DNA of 64,000 nt from Desulfocurvibacter africanus subsp. africanus DSM 2603 (GTDB lineage: Bacteria > Desulfobacterota > Desulfovibrionia > Desulfovibrionales > Desulfovibrionaceae). A program made the translations under genes and the position numbers. Below the pieces are notes generated by a model. The model saw nothing but the letters and a program-made list of their open reading frames with translations. It did not search any database and was not told where the DNA came from. Positions 24,199 through 32,553 of this stretch are shown here, one piece after another. Each line of letters begins with the position of its first letter. Within the stretch, counting starts at the first letter, position 1. The stretch covers positions 57,214 through 121,213 of the forward strand of contig NZ_KE383874.1 in the NCBI RefSeq assembly GCF_000422545.1, written 5' to 3'.

Positions 24199-26001
24199 AT
24201 GAACCTGTTTGCATTGGGATTTCCACACATGATGGCATACTGGCTGGATAAGCGCTGGGTCCAAAACACAGTGCTCCTGGCCCTGGCCGGGCTCATGGTC
24301 TGGTACTGGGGATTCGTTTTCGAGTTCGGCTACGACTTCGAATGGTCTGTTCTTTATAAGTTCAACGAGACCTATGGCATGCACCTGGGGCTTGAGCTGC
24401 TCAAGGGTCTCGGCCTGACCATCAAGATCACGCTCGTCAGCTCCTTCCTCGCCCTGCTGCTCGGCACGTTCTTCGGGCTGGGGCGCCTTTCCAAGTTCAA
24501 GCCCTTGCGCTGGACCTCGAATGCCTATGTCGAGTTCTTCCGCAATACGCCTCTGCTGGTACAGCTCTTCTTCTGGTACTTCGCCATGCCCCTGGCCCTG
24601 CCCGAGGCAGCCCGCGAATTCGCCTATGCCCAGGATTTCGAATTCTGGACCGCGACCATCGGCCTGTCCATCTACACGGGCTCGTTCATGGCCGAGGTCA
24701 TCCGCGCCGGCCTGCAGTCCATTCCCAAGGGACTGCTGGAAGCGGCCTACTCCAGCGGCCTGTCCTATTTCCAGGTGCTCACGCGCATCATCCTGCCGCT
24801 GGCTTTTCGGGTCATCATCCCGCCTCTGGGCAGCGAGTTCCTCAACAACATGAAGAACTCCTCCCTGGCCATGGTCGTGGGCGTGGCCGAACTCTGCTGG
24901 CAGTCGCAACAGGTCGAATCCCTGACTTTCCGCGGCTTCGAGGCCACCACCGCGGCCACGATCCTCTACCTGAGCCTGTCCCTGACCATTTCCCTCGTGC
25001 TCAACAGCGTGAACGTCCGCTTGCGCTCCCTGGAGCACAGGCCGCGCAACCGCGTTTTGCGCACGCTGCACATCCTGTTCTCGCCGCTGGGACGCCTGCG
25101 CCGCGCCTCGCGCCAGTCGACGCCAATACCGGCGCAGGCCAGCCTGCGCCTGTCGCCCGGCGCGGCGTTCATGCGCCGCCTGGGCCGAATCCTGGCCGGG
25201 CTCGGCATTCCGGCGGCCAAGATCGGCTTCGTGGCCATCCTCGGCTATCTGCTCTTGCAGGTAGCCCAGGGCGTCGCCTCGTTCAACTGGCAGGTCATTG
25301 CCGACAATTTCCGCACCCTGCTCATCTGGCGCTTTCCCCAGGGCGACGAGACCGAGCTTTTCCTGGGCCTGGGCGGCCTGTCCTTCTCCATCCTCATGTC
25401 CTTCATCGCCATCACGGTGAGCTTCTTCATCGGCCTTGTGGTCGGCTTGGCGCGCGCGTCCAAAAACCGCCTGTTCAGCCTGCCCGCCACGCTGTACATC
25501 GAGTGCATTCGCGGCACGCCACTGATCATGGTCATCTTCTGGACCTACTTTTTCCTGCCGGCCTTCACGGGCTCCTACCTGAACGTGTTCTGGAGCGCGA
25601 CCATCGCCCTGACCGTGTTCACCGGAGCCTACCTGGCCGAGATCGTGCGCAGCGGCATCCAGAATATTCCGCCCGGCCAGGTGGAAGCGGCCTGCTCCAC
25701 GGGCCTGTCCTACAGCCAGACCATGCGCAAGATCGTCCTGCCCCAGGCCCTCAAGCAGATGATTCCAGCCATCGTGGGCCAGTTCATCGCCATCTTCAAG
25801 GACACCTCCCTGGCCTACGTCATCGGCGTGCTGGAGCTGACTTTCGTGGCCCAGGGACTGATCAACCGGCTCATGGTCTACCCCTTCGAGATTTATTCCT
25901 CCGTGGCCGCGCTTTACTTCATATGTTGCTATTCGATGAGCATCGTGGCCGGCCGCCTGGAACGCCGCCTGAGCCCGGATCAGGTCCGGCTGGAGATGTA
26001 A
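24199..26001 (+). CDS. Fused two-domain amino-acid ABC transporter permease
   Basis: A 600-residue membrane protein that joins two BPD permease units usually encoded separately (as GltJ and GltK). Unit 1 (about 60-285) has the coupling loop EVIRAGLQSIPKGLLEAAYS; unit 2 (about 345-595) has EIVRSGIQNIPPGQVEAACS. Each shows FFRNTPLLVQLFFWY or IECIRGTPLIMVIFW. A linker rich in Arg and Pro (about 290-325) joins them. The start is unsure: 24199 touches a terminator; ATG 24229 or 24232 could be used. It is followed after 3 bp by the asparaginase-like gene. Confidence 0.92.
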   Translation: MNLFALGFPHMMAYWLDKRWVQNTVLLALAGLMVWYWGFVFEFGYDFEWSVLYKFNETYGMHLGLELLKGLGLTIKITLVSSFLALLLGTFFGLGRLSKFKPLRWTSNAYVEFFRNTPLLVQLFFWYFAMPLALPEAAREFAYAQDFEFWTATIGLSIYTGSFMAEVIRAGLQSIPKGLLEAAYSSGLSYFQVLTRIILPLAFRVIIPPLGSEFLNNMKNSSLAMVVGVAELCWQSQQVESLTFRGFEATTAATILYLSLSLTISLVLNSVNVRLRSLEHRPRNRVLRTLHILFSPLGRLRRASRQSTPIPAQASLRLSPGAAFMRRLGRILAGLGIPAAKIGFVAILGYLLLQVAQGVASFNWQVIADNFRTLLIWRFPQGDETELFLGLGGLSFSILMSFIAITVSFFIGLVVGLARASKNRLFSLPATLYIECIRGTPLIMVIFWTYFFLPAFTGSYLNVFWSATIALTVFTGAYLAEIVRSGIQNIPPGQVEAACSTGLSYSQTMRKIVLPQALKQMIPAIVGQFIAIFKDTSLAYVIGVLELTFVAQGLINRLMVYPFEIYSSVAALYFICCYSMSIVAGRLERRLSPDQVRLEM

Positions 26002-26004
26002 GCC

Positions 26005-26514
26005 ATGACAAAAGTCGCGGACGGACGCATCCGCTTTCTCATCACGGGCGGAACCATCGACAAGGAATACGACGCCCAGAGCGGCAACCTGGTCTTCTCG
26101 CGCACCAGATTGGGCGACATCCTGACCTTGGCCCGCTGCCGGGCCGAATTCGTCGTGGAAGTGGTCATGCTCAAGGACAGCCTGGACATGACCATGGAAG
26201 ACCGTCTGCTCATTCGCGAACGCTGCCTGGCCGCGCCCGAGTCGCGCATCGTCATAACCCACGGCACTGACACCATGGCCGACACGGCCCGCGTGCTTGG
26301 GCCCGCCGTGACCGGCAAGGCCGTGGCTCTGGTCGGGGCCATGATCCCCTACTCCTTCGTGCACTCGGACGCGGGCTTTAATCTTGGCTGCGCCGTGACC
26401 GCCGTGCAGTGCCTGCCCCCCGGAGTCTATGTGACCATGAACGGCCGCATTTTCACCTGGGACAACGTGCGCAAGAACCGTGAGATCGGCGAGTTCGGAA
26501 CGCTGAAGGAATAG
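26005..26514 (+). CDS. Single-domain asparaginase-like protein
   Basis: A 169-residue protein that covers only the N-terminal domain of type I/II L-asparaginases (full enzymes are about 320-350). Both threonine motifs are present: FLITGGTIDKEY and VITHGTDTMADTA, with LVGAMIPYSFVHSD following. The C-terminal domain is missing and the frame ends cleanly at 26514. Such short forms exist in other bacteria, so this may be complete. It begins 3 bp after the permease stop, suggesting the importer carries asparagine, aspartate or glutamate. Confidence 0.82.
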   Translation: MTKVADGRIRFLITGGTIDKEYDAQSGNLVFSRTRLGDILTLARCRAEFVVEVVMLKDSLDMTMEDRLLIRERCLAAPESRIVITHGTDTMADTARVLGPAVTGKAVALVGAMIPYSFVHSDAGFNLGCAVTAVQCLPPGVYVTMNGRIFTWDNVRKNREIGEFGTLKE

Positions 26515-26860
26515 GCGCGCCTGCCTTGGGAAAGCCTCCTGCAGGCTTGCCTCGCACCACGCGAAAAACGTGCGCATGAAAGCTCACCGCCAGAGCAGTT
26601 TGCATTTGACCTGAGAGAGGGCGCTGCCCTCTCTCAGACTCTCTCCCGCCAGGGAAATGATTTCCCTGGACCCCCATTTCCTTTGCAAAGCCCTCCAGCT
26701 TACGCCCTTGCCAGCCGCCTGACTGCTTGCGGCCCTGGCGATCCCTGCGGTCACGGTCGTCCAGCTAGACCTCAACGGTAAATAAATACCCTCCTTGTCT
26801 CACGGGCATAGGCCTGTATGCTCGATTATTGATCCGGAATCTAAACAAGGAGGTCGGCTC
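26515..26860. other. Intergenic region with two perfect hairpins
   Basis: No gene seen. CTGAGAGAGGGC / GCCCTCTCTCAG (26611-26637, 12-bp stem) and CCAGGGAAA / TTTCCCTGG (26649-26669, 9-bp stem) stand next to each other. Similar paired hairpins are common between genes in desulfovibrios, as I recall. The left flank AGAGCAGTTTGCATTT resembles the edge of the 130-bp element family. The promoter of the EF-hand gene must lie in 26700-26846. Confidence 0.55.
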
Positions 26861-28384
26861 ATGAAAAGACTACTCCTCTCGATAACCATGGCGGCAGCCG
26901 TGGCCAGTGGCCCGCAGGCCTTCGCGGCGACGACGAGCCCGATGAACGAAACAGGCCAGGAACAAACCACGGTCGGCAGCGAGGTTGAAACCGGACAACA
27001 GGTGGAAACCGCCGCCCCTGCCGGGGATACGGACTTCGAAGCCGAGGGTACGGATGAACGTTCCGGGGGAACGGGAAGCAGCGTGACCGGTTTGAAGGGC
27101 GAATCCTTGGCAGGTGACGAAGCGGCCGTTCAAGAGCGGTCCGCTACCGAGCCGCAGGAGCCTTTCAGCGCCATCGATACCGATGGCGATGGCAAACTGA
27201 GCCTCTCGGAGGCCCGCACAGCCTTCGAACAGGCCGACAAGGACGGAAGCGGTACGGTTGATTTCGGAGAGTACCGCGATGCCATGCCCAATATCGGAGT
27301 CGGCACCACCGAAATGGGCGCGACCGAGGGCGACGCATCCGCAGGCGAGGCTGAGCGTGGCGCTCAGGAGTCCCAGGGGCAGTCTTCGGGACAAGCCATG
27401 CGGGCGCAGGAACAAGGTGATGAAGAGTTTCAGCCTGGTGAGCCCGTAAAGCTTTCCGACGTGGACCAGCCTGGCCGTGACAGCTCCGCCACGGATGCGC
27501 CCTTTGCTATGGTCGACGAGGACCGCGACGGGCAATTGACTCCAGAGGAAGTCGTAGGGGCCTTCCGGCAGGCCGATCAGGACCGCGATCGTCAGCTCAG
27601 CTCACAGGAATGGCAGCAAACCATGTCGCGCTTCGGCGCCAGCTCGGGCGCCAGCACCATCGATATGGGCAGCGAATCCGGCGATACGTCTGAGGGGCAA
27701 GGCACATCCGAGATGGGCGCGAGTGAGTCCGATACCCCAAGCGGGCAGCAGGAAAGATCCGACATCAGCGTCCCCGACACGGTGTCCGAGCAGCAAGGCG
27801 ACCCGAGCGCCGGTGACCCGGCCTATCTCACGGACGAAAAGGAGTCGACCAGCGAACGCAGCAGCGAAGAGATTCCTACGGTCGATCCTCTGGCCGGCAA
27901 GGTGCCCGGCACCGGCGGCGCGCTGGAAAGCGAGTCGGAGGCCATGGGCATCGAATCCGGCACCCTGGACGAAAGGGCGGCCGGCGAGGCTCCCCGCAGC
28001 GATGACGCCGGGCAGACGCCGGAGTCCATAGTCGACCAGCAGCCCGGCAATGAACAGCTGCTCACGCCTGAAGCCGAACGTAGTGAGGAGGCTGTCGATG
28101 TCATGAGCGATCAGGCGCCTGGCGAAACCCAGAGCAGCGATGAGGCCAGACGGTTGATCGAGTCCCCGGAAGAGATGAAGTCCGGAGCTGAAGGCACTGC
28201 CGAGCGCGCAACAACCGAAGGCCAGGAAGCGGCCAGTGAGCAGTGGACCGGCTCTCCCGATCCACAAAAGGCCAAGGAAGGCGCGGTTAAGGATTGGCAG
28301 GATTACGAGAAGACGCACGAGCGCGCCATCGTGCGCCAGCCCGAGAGCCAGCCCGGGGGACAGGCCGAGGGTCAGCAGCAATAA
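26861..28384 (+). CDS. Large secreted EF-hand protein
   Basis: A 507-residue, very acidic protein starting at ATG 26861 with AAGGAGG 7 nt before. It has a signal peptide (MKRLLLSITMAAAVASGPQA, cleaved near AFA). Two pairs of EF-hand loops are clear: DTDGDGKLSLSE with DKDGSGTVDFGE, then DEDRDGQLTPEE with DQDRDRQLSSQE. The rest is low-complexity, rich in Glu, Ser, Gly, Gln and Thr, and probably disordered. It should bind calcium in the periplasm or outside. It is the first of three EF-hand genes in a row. Confidence 0.88.
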   Translation: MKRLLLSITMAAAVASGPQAFAATTSPMNETGQEQTTVGSEVETGQQVETAAPAGDTDFEAEGTDERSGGTGSSVTGLKGESLAGDEAAVQERSATEPQEPFSAIDTDGDGKLSLSEARTAFEQADKDGSGTVDFGEYRDAMPNIGVGTTEMGATEGDASAGEAERGAQESQGQSSGQAMRAQEQGDEEFQPGEPVKLSDVDQPGRDSSATDAPFAMVDEDRDGQLTPEEVVGAFRQADQDRDRQLSSQEWQQTMSRFGASSGASTIDMGSESGDTSEGQGTSEMGASESDTPSGQQERSDISVPDTVSEQQGDPSAGDPAYLTDEKESTSERSSEEIPTVDPLAGKVPGTGGALESESEAMGIESGTLDERAAGEAPRSDDAGQTPESIVDQQPGNEQLLTPEAERSEEAVDVMSDQAPGETQSSDEARRLIESPEEMKSGAEGTAERATTEGQEAASEQWTGSPDPQKAKEGAVKDWQDYEKTHERAIVRQPESQPGGQAEGQQQ

Positions 28385-28405
28385 GGGGAATGGCAGGAGG
28401 GTGTT

Positions 28406-28741
28406 ATGCGACAAGGTGTAAGCGTTTGGCTGGTGCTGACTGGGCTTCTGCTGGCCGCTCCATCCATTGCCCAGGATTCCTCACAGATGGAGAGTCCCCC
28501 GGGCGAGGAATTGCCTGGCCAGGAGTGGCCGCAGGAGGGTAGGCCGACCGAGGATTGGCCCCGCGACCGGCCCATGCTCTACTACGAGGGCTTCGGGGTC
28601 ATGGATTTCAACCGTGACGGAACCATCGACAAGGAGGAATACGACCGGGCCTTCCGGCACATGGACAGCAACGGCGACAGCAGCATTGATACACTCGAGT
28701 GGAAGGTCGTGCATGGCCCGGAGGGCGAGGACGAATCCTAA
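28406..28741 (+). CDS. Small secreted EF-hand protein
   Basis: A 111-residue protein with a signal peptide (MRQGVSVWLVLTGLLLAAPS, cleavage near SIAQ), a Pro/Glu/Trp-rich stretch and one EF-hand pair: DFNRDGTIDKEE and DSNGDSSIDTLE. It starts 21 bp after the large EF-hand gene and is probably co-transcribed. Role inferred only as calcium binding in the cell envelope. Confidence 0.87.
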   Translation: MRQGVSVWLVLTGLLLAAPSIAQDSSQMESPPGEELPGQEWPQEGRPTEDWPRDRPMLYYEGFGVMDFNRDGTIDKEEYDRAFRHMDSNGDSSIDTLEWKVVHGPEGEDES

Positions 28742-28747
28742 GGGCTA

Positions 28748-28882
28748 TTAGGGCATCTTGCTTTTGAAAATGCTCTGCAAGCCATGCGTCGGCATGGCTT
28801 GCAGCTGCGCAGGCGCAGGCGCAGGCGCAATTCACTTGCGCCGTCAACGCCGGAGCGGGCGTCTTAAAGGCAATCTGCTCTG
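28748..28882 (-). repeat. Dispersed palindromic element, copy 5 (class a)
   Basis: A reverse-oriented copy, TTAGGGCATCTTGC on the left and TGCTCTGG on the right, slightly degenerate at both edges. The segment between the CATGC hairpin and the GGCGCAA stem is lengthened by extra CAGGCG units. It separates the second and third EF-hand genes. Confidence 0.85.
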
Positions 28883-28971
28883 GACGTGACTGCCGCACGG
28901 GTGAAGATATGCTTGGCTTTGCGCACGGATGCGCTATGCTGGCCGCAATGGGCTTCAACCAAGGAGAGACA

Positions 28972-29496
28972 ATGAAACGCATAGTGGCGATCCTGGCGGC
29001 CGTGGCCATGCTGGCGGCAGCCGGTTCTGCTCTTGCCCAGGGACAAGGCCCGGGGCAGGGCAAAGGCCATGGTCAGGGCAAAGGGCCGGCTGTGGGCAAG
29101 CCGGGTTACGGATATGGCATGATGGCTGGCGGCGGTTTCGAGATCGTGGACCAGGACAAGGATGGCCGCATCAGCAGCCAGGAATTCCAGCAGTCCTTCC
29201 AGAAATGGGATCGCAATGGCGACGGCTACTTGGACCAGACCGAATGGCAGTCCGGCCACGGCCAGCTCACGGGCCAAGGCTCCATGGGTATGGGCCGCTG
29301 GGCGAACTTTCAGGATATGGACACGAACAATGACGGCCAGATCAGCCTTGAGGAATTCCAGGTTCGCCATCCCGGCATGAGCCAGAAGGACATGACACTC
29401 ATCGACACCGATGGGAATGGGACCATCAGCGCCCAGGAGTGGGACAAGTTCCGCTCGGCGCATGGCGGAATGAAGGGCGGAATGAAAATGCAATAA
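28972..29496 (+). CDS. Secreted protein with four EF-hands
   Basis: From ATG 28972 (AAGGAG 5 nt upstream) the protein has 174 residues: a signal peptide (MKRIVAILAAVAMLAAAGSA, cleaved near ALAQ), a Gly/Gln/Lys-rich linker, and four EF-hand loops DQDKDGRISSQE, DRNGDGYLDQTE, DTNNDGQISLEE and DTDGNGTISAQE. The tail is Met/Gly/Lys-rich. The even spacing gives two calmodulin-like pairs. A calcium-binding role in the periplasm is likely; the partner is unknown. Confidence 0.9.
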   Translation: MKRIVAILAAVAMLAAAGSALAQGQGPGQGKGHGQGKGPAVGKPGYGYGMMAGGGFEIVDQDKDGRISSQEFQQSFQKWDRNGDGYLDQTEWQSGHGQLTGQGSMGMGRWANFQDMDTNNDGQISLEEFQVRHPGMSQKDMTLIDTDGNGTISAQEWDKFRSAHGGMKGGMKMQ

Positions 29497-29574
29497 GGCT
29501 GCGCATTACGGAGCTCGGAGAAGGCTGGCGCGAGATGACTCCGCCGGCCTTTATCGTTCCAGGCTCACAAAATA

Positions 29575-30606
29575 TCAGTGCCGGCGAAGCTGATACTCCC
29601 GCACGGCCGCGTTATGCTCCTCCAGTGTCTTGCTGAACTGGTGCGTGCCGTCCTGTCTGGACACGAAGTACAGATACGCGTGTTTTTCGGGCTCAGCCGC
29701 GGCCTTGAGCGACTCCAGCCCAGGCGAAGCAATGGGGCCCGGCGGCAGTCCGTTTATGCGGTAGGTATTGTACGGGTTGTCGGCATCGAGCAGGTGCGCC
29801 TTGCGGATGTTGCCGTCAAAGCTCTCGCCCAGGCCGTAGATGATGGTCGGATCGCATTGCAGGCGCATGCCCCGCTCGATGCGGTTGGCGTACACGCCGG
29901 CGATGCGTGGGCGTTCCGCGGGCGCGCCTGTCTCCTTTTCAACCAGCGAGGCCAGGACGACCAGCTCGTGCAGCTTCCCGGGCTCGGGCAATCCTTGCGG
30001 CCAGACCTTGCCTGCAGCGGTCGCGAAGTGGCCGAGCATGACTTCCACCACGGCTCTGGCATCATTGCCCTTGGGCTTGGGCAACATGTATGTCTCGGGG
30101 AACAGATACCCTTCGGCGCTGTCAGCTTGGATGTTGTGCTTGGCCAGCAACTCCGGATCATGCACGGCCGCCTTGAAGGACTCGAAGGAGCCCAGGCCGG
30201 CCTGCTCCACGAGCTTGGCCGTTTCCCACCAGGCCAAGCCCTCGCGCACCACGAGGCGGTGCAGCATCTCCGTGCCGGTGGTCAGGGTCTTAAGCACTTC
30301 GTCCGGGACCATGCCCGTGTTCAGGGCGAATTCGCCGGCGCGCACGTGCCCCGTGGCCTTGCGCCAACGGCCTAACAGACGGAACTTCTCCGCGTCGGTG
30401 ATCACGCCTTTACGCTCCAGTTCTACGGCCACGTGCGCGAAGGTCTCGCCGGGCTGGATATCCAGCACCACTTCGCGGCCGGGCGACTCGGACGGAGTGT
30501 TGAGGAACTTCCAGGCCTGCCAGCCGAGCCAGCCGCCAGCGACAAGGCCGATGACGAGGCCCACGGCCGCCAGGCCGACGAGCAGCTTGAGCATTCTCTT
30601 GATCAT
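29575..30606 (-). CDS. mltG: Endolytic murein transglycosylase MltG
   Basis: A 343-residue inner-membrane lytic transglycosylase (YceG family) that cuts growing glycan strands. It has one N-terminal membrane helix (about 8-30), a LysM-like part with VVLDIQPGETFAHVAVEL, and the catalytic part with EGYLFPETYMLP, the active Glu in LASLVEKETG, and YNTYRINGLPPGPIASPG near the end. Length is normal. Its start overlaps the ruvX stop by 4 bp, an operon arrangement common in bacteria. Confidence 0.95.
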   Translation of the reverse strand: MIKRMLKLLVGLAAVGLVIGLVAGGWLGWQAWKFLNTPSESPGREVVLDIQPGETFAHVAVELERKGVITDAEKFRLLGRWRKATGHVRAGEFALNTGMVPDEVLKTLTTGTEMLHRLVVREGLAWWETAKLVEQAGLGSFESFKAAVHDPELLAKHNIQADSAEGYLFPETYMLPKPKGNDARAVVEVMLGHFATAAGKVWPQGLPEPGKLHELVVLASLVEKETGAPAERPRIAGVYANRIERGMRLQCDPTIIYGLGESFDGNIRKAHLLDADNPYNTYRINGLPPGPIASPGLESLKAAAEPEKHAYLYFVSRQDGTHQFSKTLEEHNAAVREYQLRRH

Positions 30607-31010
30607 GATCTTCCCAAATATGCTTCGAGGATGAGCACGGCAGCGCCGCTGTCCAGCTTCCCCTTCATTTTTTTCGACGACACTCCAGCCTCACGCAGGC
30701 GAGCCTGGGCTTCGGCCGAGGTCAGCCTTTCGTCCATAAGGTGCACTGTCAGTCCGGTCTTGGATGTTATTTTCCTGGCCAGGTTACGCACCTGTCGACT
30801 CAGGTCCGTCTCTTCGCCATCCATTGCAATGGGGAGGCCAAGCACGACAGCCTCGACCTTCTCCTCGGCCGCCATACGTCCAATCTCTGCGATAAGTGCA
30901 TCATTGGACGTGCGCGCCAGGGCCGGCCTGGGAAATGCCATCCTGCCGCCTTCGTCCGTCAGGGCCAGACCCACGCGTTTGAGACCGAAATCAATGCCTA
31001 GCAGGCGCAC
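30603..31010 (-). CDS. ruvX: Putative pre-16S rRNA nuclease / Holliday junction resolvase-like (YqgF)
   Basis: A 135-residue YqgF/RuvX protein with an RNase H-like fold: LLGIDFGLKRVGLALTD (first Asp), VLGLPIAMDGEE, and the DERLTSAEAQARL motif, ending in AAVLILEAYL. E. coli YqgF is needed for 16S rRNA 5' maturation. The GTG at 31010 with GGAG 9 nt upstream gives the usual N-terminus; ATG 31037 would add 9 residues. Upstream the frame runs into repeat copy 6, which separates it from the next gene. Confidence 0.92.
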   Translation of the reverse strand: MRLLGIDFGLKRVGLALTDEGGRMAFPRPALARTSNDALIAEIGRMAAEEKVEAVVLGLPIAMDGEETDLSRQVRNLARKITSKTGLTVHLMDERLTSAEAQARLREAGVSSKKMKGKLDSGAAVLILEAYLGRS

Positions 31011-31047
31011 ATTGATTGCTCCATCTGTGCATTTCATGAACGTGTTG

Positions 31048-31178
31048 TAGAGCATTTTGCTTTTGAAAATGCTCTGCAAGCCATGCGTCGGCATGGCTTG
31101 CCGCCGCGCGTAGGCGCAGGCGCAATTCACTTGCGCCGTTAACGCCGGAGCGGGCGTCTTAAAGGCAATCTGCTCTAA
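31048..31178 (-). repeat. Dispersed palindromic element, copy 6 (class a)
   Basis: Reverse-oriented, TAGAGCATTTTGC on the left and TGCTCTAA on the right, 131 bp, all four stems intact. It lies 38 bp before the ruvX start, so it may carry or interrupt the promoter of ruvX-mltG. Confidence 0.92.
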
Positions 31179-31279
31179 AAAAAGAGACACTACACCGCAG
31201 CGGACTTTCTTACTCCCGCTACGGTGACCCTGCGCCGCCGATCACGACATGTGTATTGTGAACTGCGCCTATCGGCGCA

Positions 31280-32299
31280 TCAGGCCGTGCCGAGCCCGGT
31301 CCCGTTCGTAGCCACGGAGAGCAGACGGCTGGCCACGTCATTAAGCAATTTACCCGCCACGGACAGGGACTGGGTGCGGCCCTCGCCGTCGGTCACGCGC
31401 CTGGACCCCCACTGCACGAGGTAAAAGATGGCGTCGTCGGGCATGGACAAACGGCCGGCGTCCCGGCGCACCGCGCCGACGACGGCTTGACGCAAGGCCT
31501 CGCGGCTCTGAATGGCTTTCTTGATGGCATCGCCCGCCTTTACCTGATCTTGGCCGTCGGACTCGCGTTGGGTGTTGAACTCGGCATAGGCCGTGTTCAC
31601 CCGTTGCGAGGCCTGTTCGTACTCGGGCAGCATGGACAGCACACGCTCGTTGGAGGCCATGACGCTCAGCACGCGGGCGCCCTCGCGCAAGAAGCCGGCC
31701 ACCATTCCAAGGCATTCCTTCACCTCGCCCTCGTTCAGGGGACGCGCCGCGTAGCTGCCATCGGGCAGCACGAACTCGCGTTCGGCCTGACCGGCCTTGA
31801 GGGCCAGATCCTGCACGAAGGTTTCGGCATAAAGCGTATGCAGCGCCGTGAGCATGCCCGGACGGAAGATATATTCGAAAATCTGTTGCCGCGCTCCGCG
31901 CACATCCTCGCTGTCATGGCCGAAGTAGGACATCTCCAGGCCGTAGCGCATGTTGAGCTGCTTGTAGCCCAGGGTGAACACGGCCTTGCCTGTCGGGTTT
32001 TGGCGCGTGCCCGCTGGATAGTAGTGGTCCAGCAGGTAATCGGACACGTCGGATACGAAGCCCCAGGGCACCATCGAATCCTCGCCCAAAGAACCACTGG
32101 CCCTGCCACGCAGGCGTCCTTGCTCGTCGAAGGCATTGTCCGGCTTGGGCTTGACCCCCTCTGGAGGCGCCTGACGGATAAGGCCCGTGACTTCGGTGTC
32201 GCTTTTCTTATTGCCGGCCATGAACACGAACGTGATGGCAAGCGCCACGGCAACGAGCACAATGCCGGCTGCGATCCATTTGCCGTTCGATTTGGGCAT
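31280..32299 (-). CDS. Membrane-anchored protein of unknown function
   Basis: A 339-residue protein from ATG 32299, preceded by AAGGAG 7 nt upstream. One membrane helix near 9-28 (WIAAGIVLVAVALAITFVFM) anchors a large soluble part with long helices, for example AYAEFNTQRESDGQDQVKAG and FVQDLALKAGQAEREFVL. I see no known motif. A periplasmic location is probable from the topology. It follows the SucC-SucD fusion gene on the same strand after 254 bp that hold no gene I can support. Confidence 0.8.
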   Translation of the reverse strand: MPKSNGKWIAAGIVLVAVALAITFVFMAGNKKSDTEVTGLIRQAPPEGVKPKPDNAFDEQGRLRGRASGSLGEDSMVPWGFVSDVSDYLLDHYYPAGTRQNPTGKAVFTLGYKQLNMRYGLEMSYFGHDSEDVRGARQQIFEYIFRPGMLTALHTLYAETFVQDLALKAGQAEREFVLPDGSYAARPLNEGEVKECLGMVAGFLREGARVLSVMASNERVLSMLPEYEQASQRVNTAYAEFNTQRESDGQDQVKAGDAIKKAIQSREALRQAVVGAVRRDAGRLSMPDDAIFYLVQWGSRRVTDGEGRTQSLSVAGKLLNDVASRLLSVATNGTGLGTA

Positions 32300-32553
32300 G
32301 CTACTGCTCCTTACGATTACGCTGAGTCCGCGCAACGCGGGCCTGCCGCGCTTGAACGCCACTTCTGCCCGATGTGACACGGCGCGGCAAGTAACTCAAG
32401 CGGCATTCTCCCGGCCGGGCTCCGGCCATGCGAATGTTCCCAGGCAGGCAGTCCCGGAAAAAACGTTCCTCGCGAGGCAGCAAGGCCACCCAAAATGGCC
32501 AATTGCCAGACATGAAGGACGTAAAGCACTCATAAGCACTGATCGGGATTTGC

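Noticed and set aside
24019-26577. 852-codon minus-strand frame opposite the permease
   Set aside because: Antisense shadow of the fused permease and asparaginase genes; low-complexity His/Gly/Asp/Glu content, no motifs.
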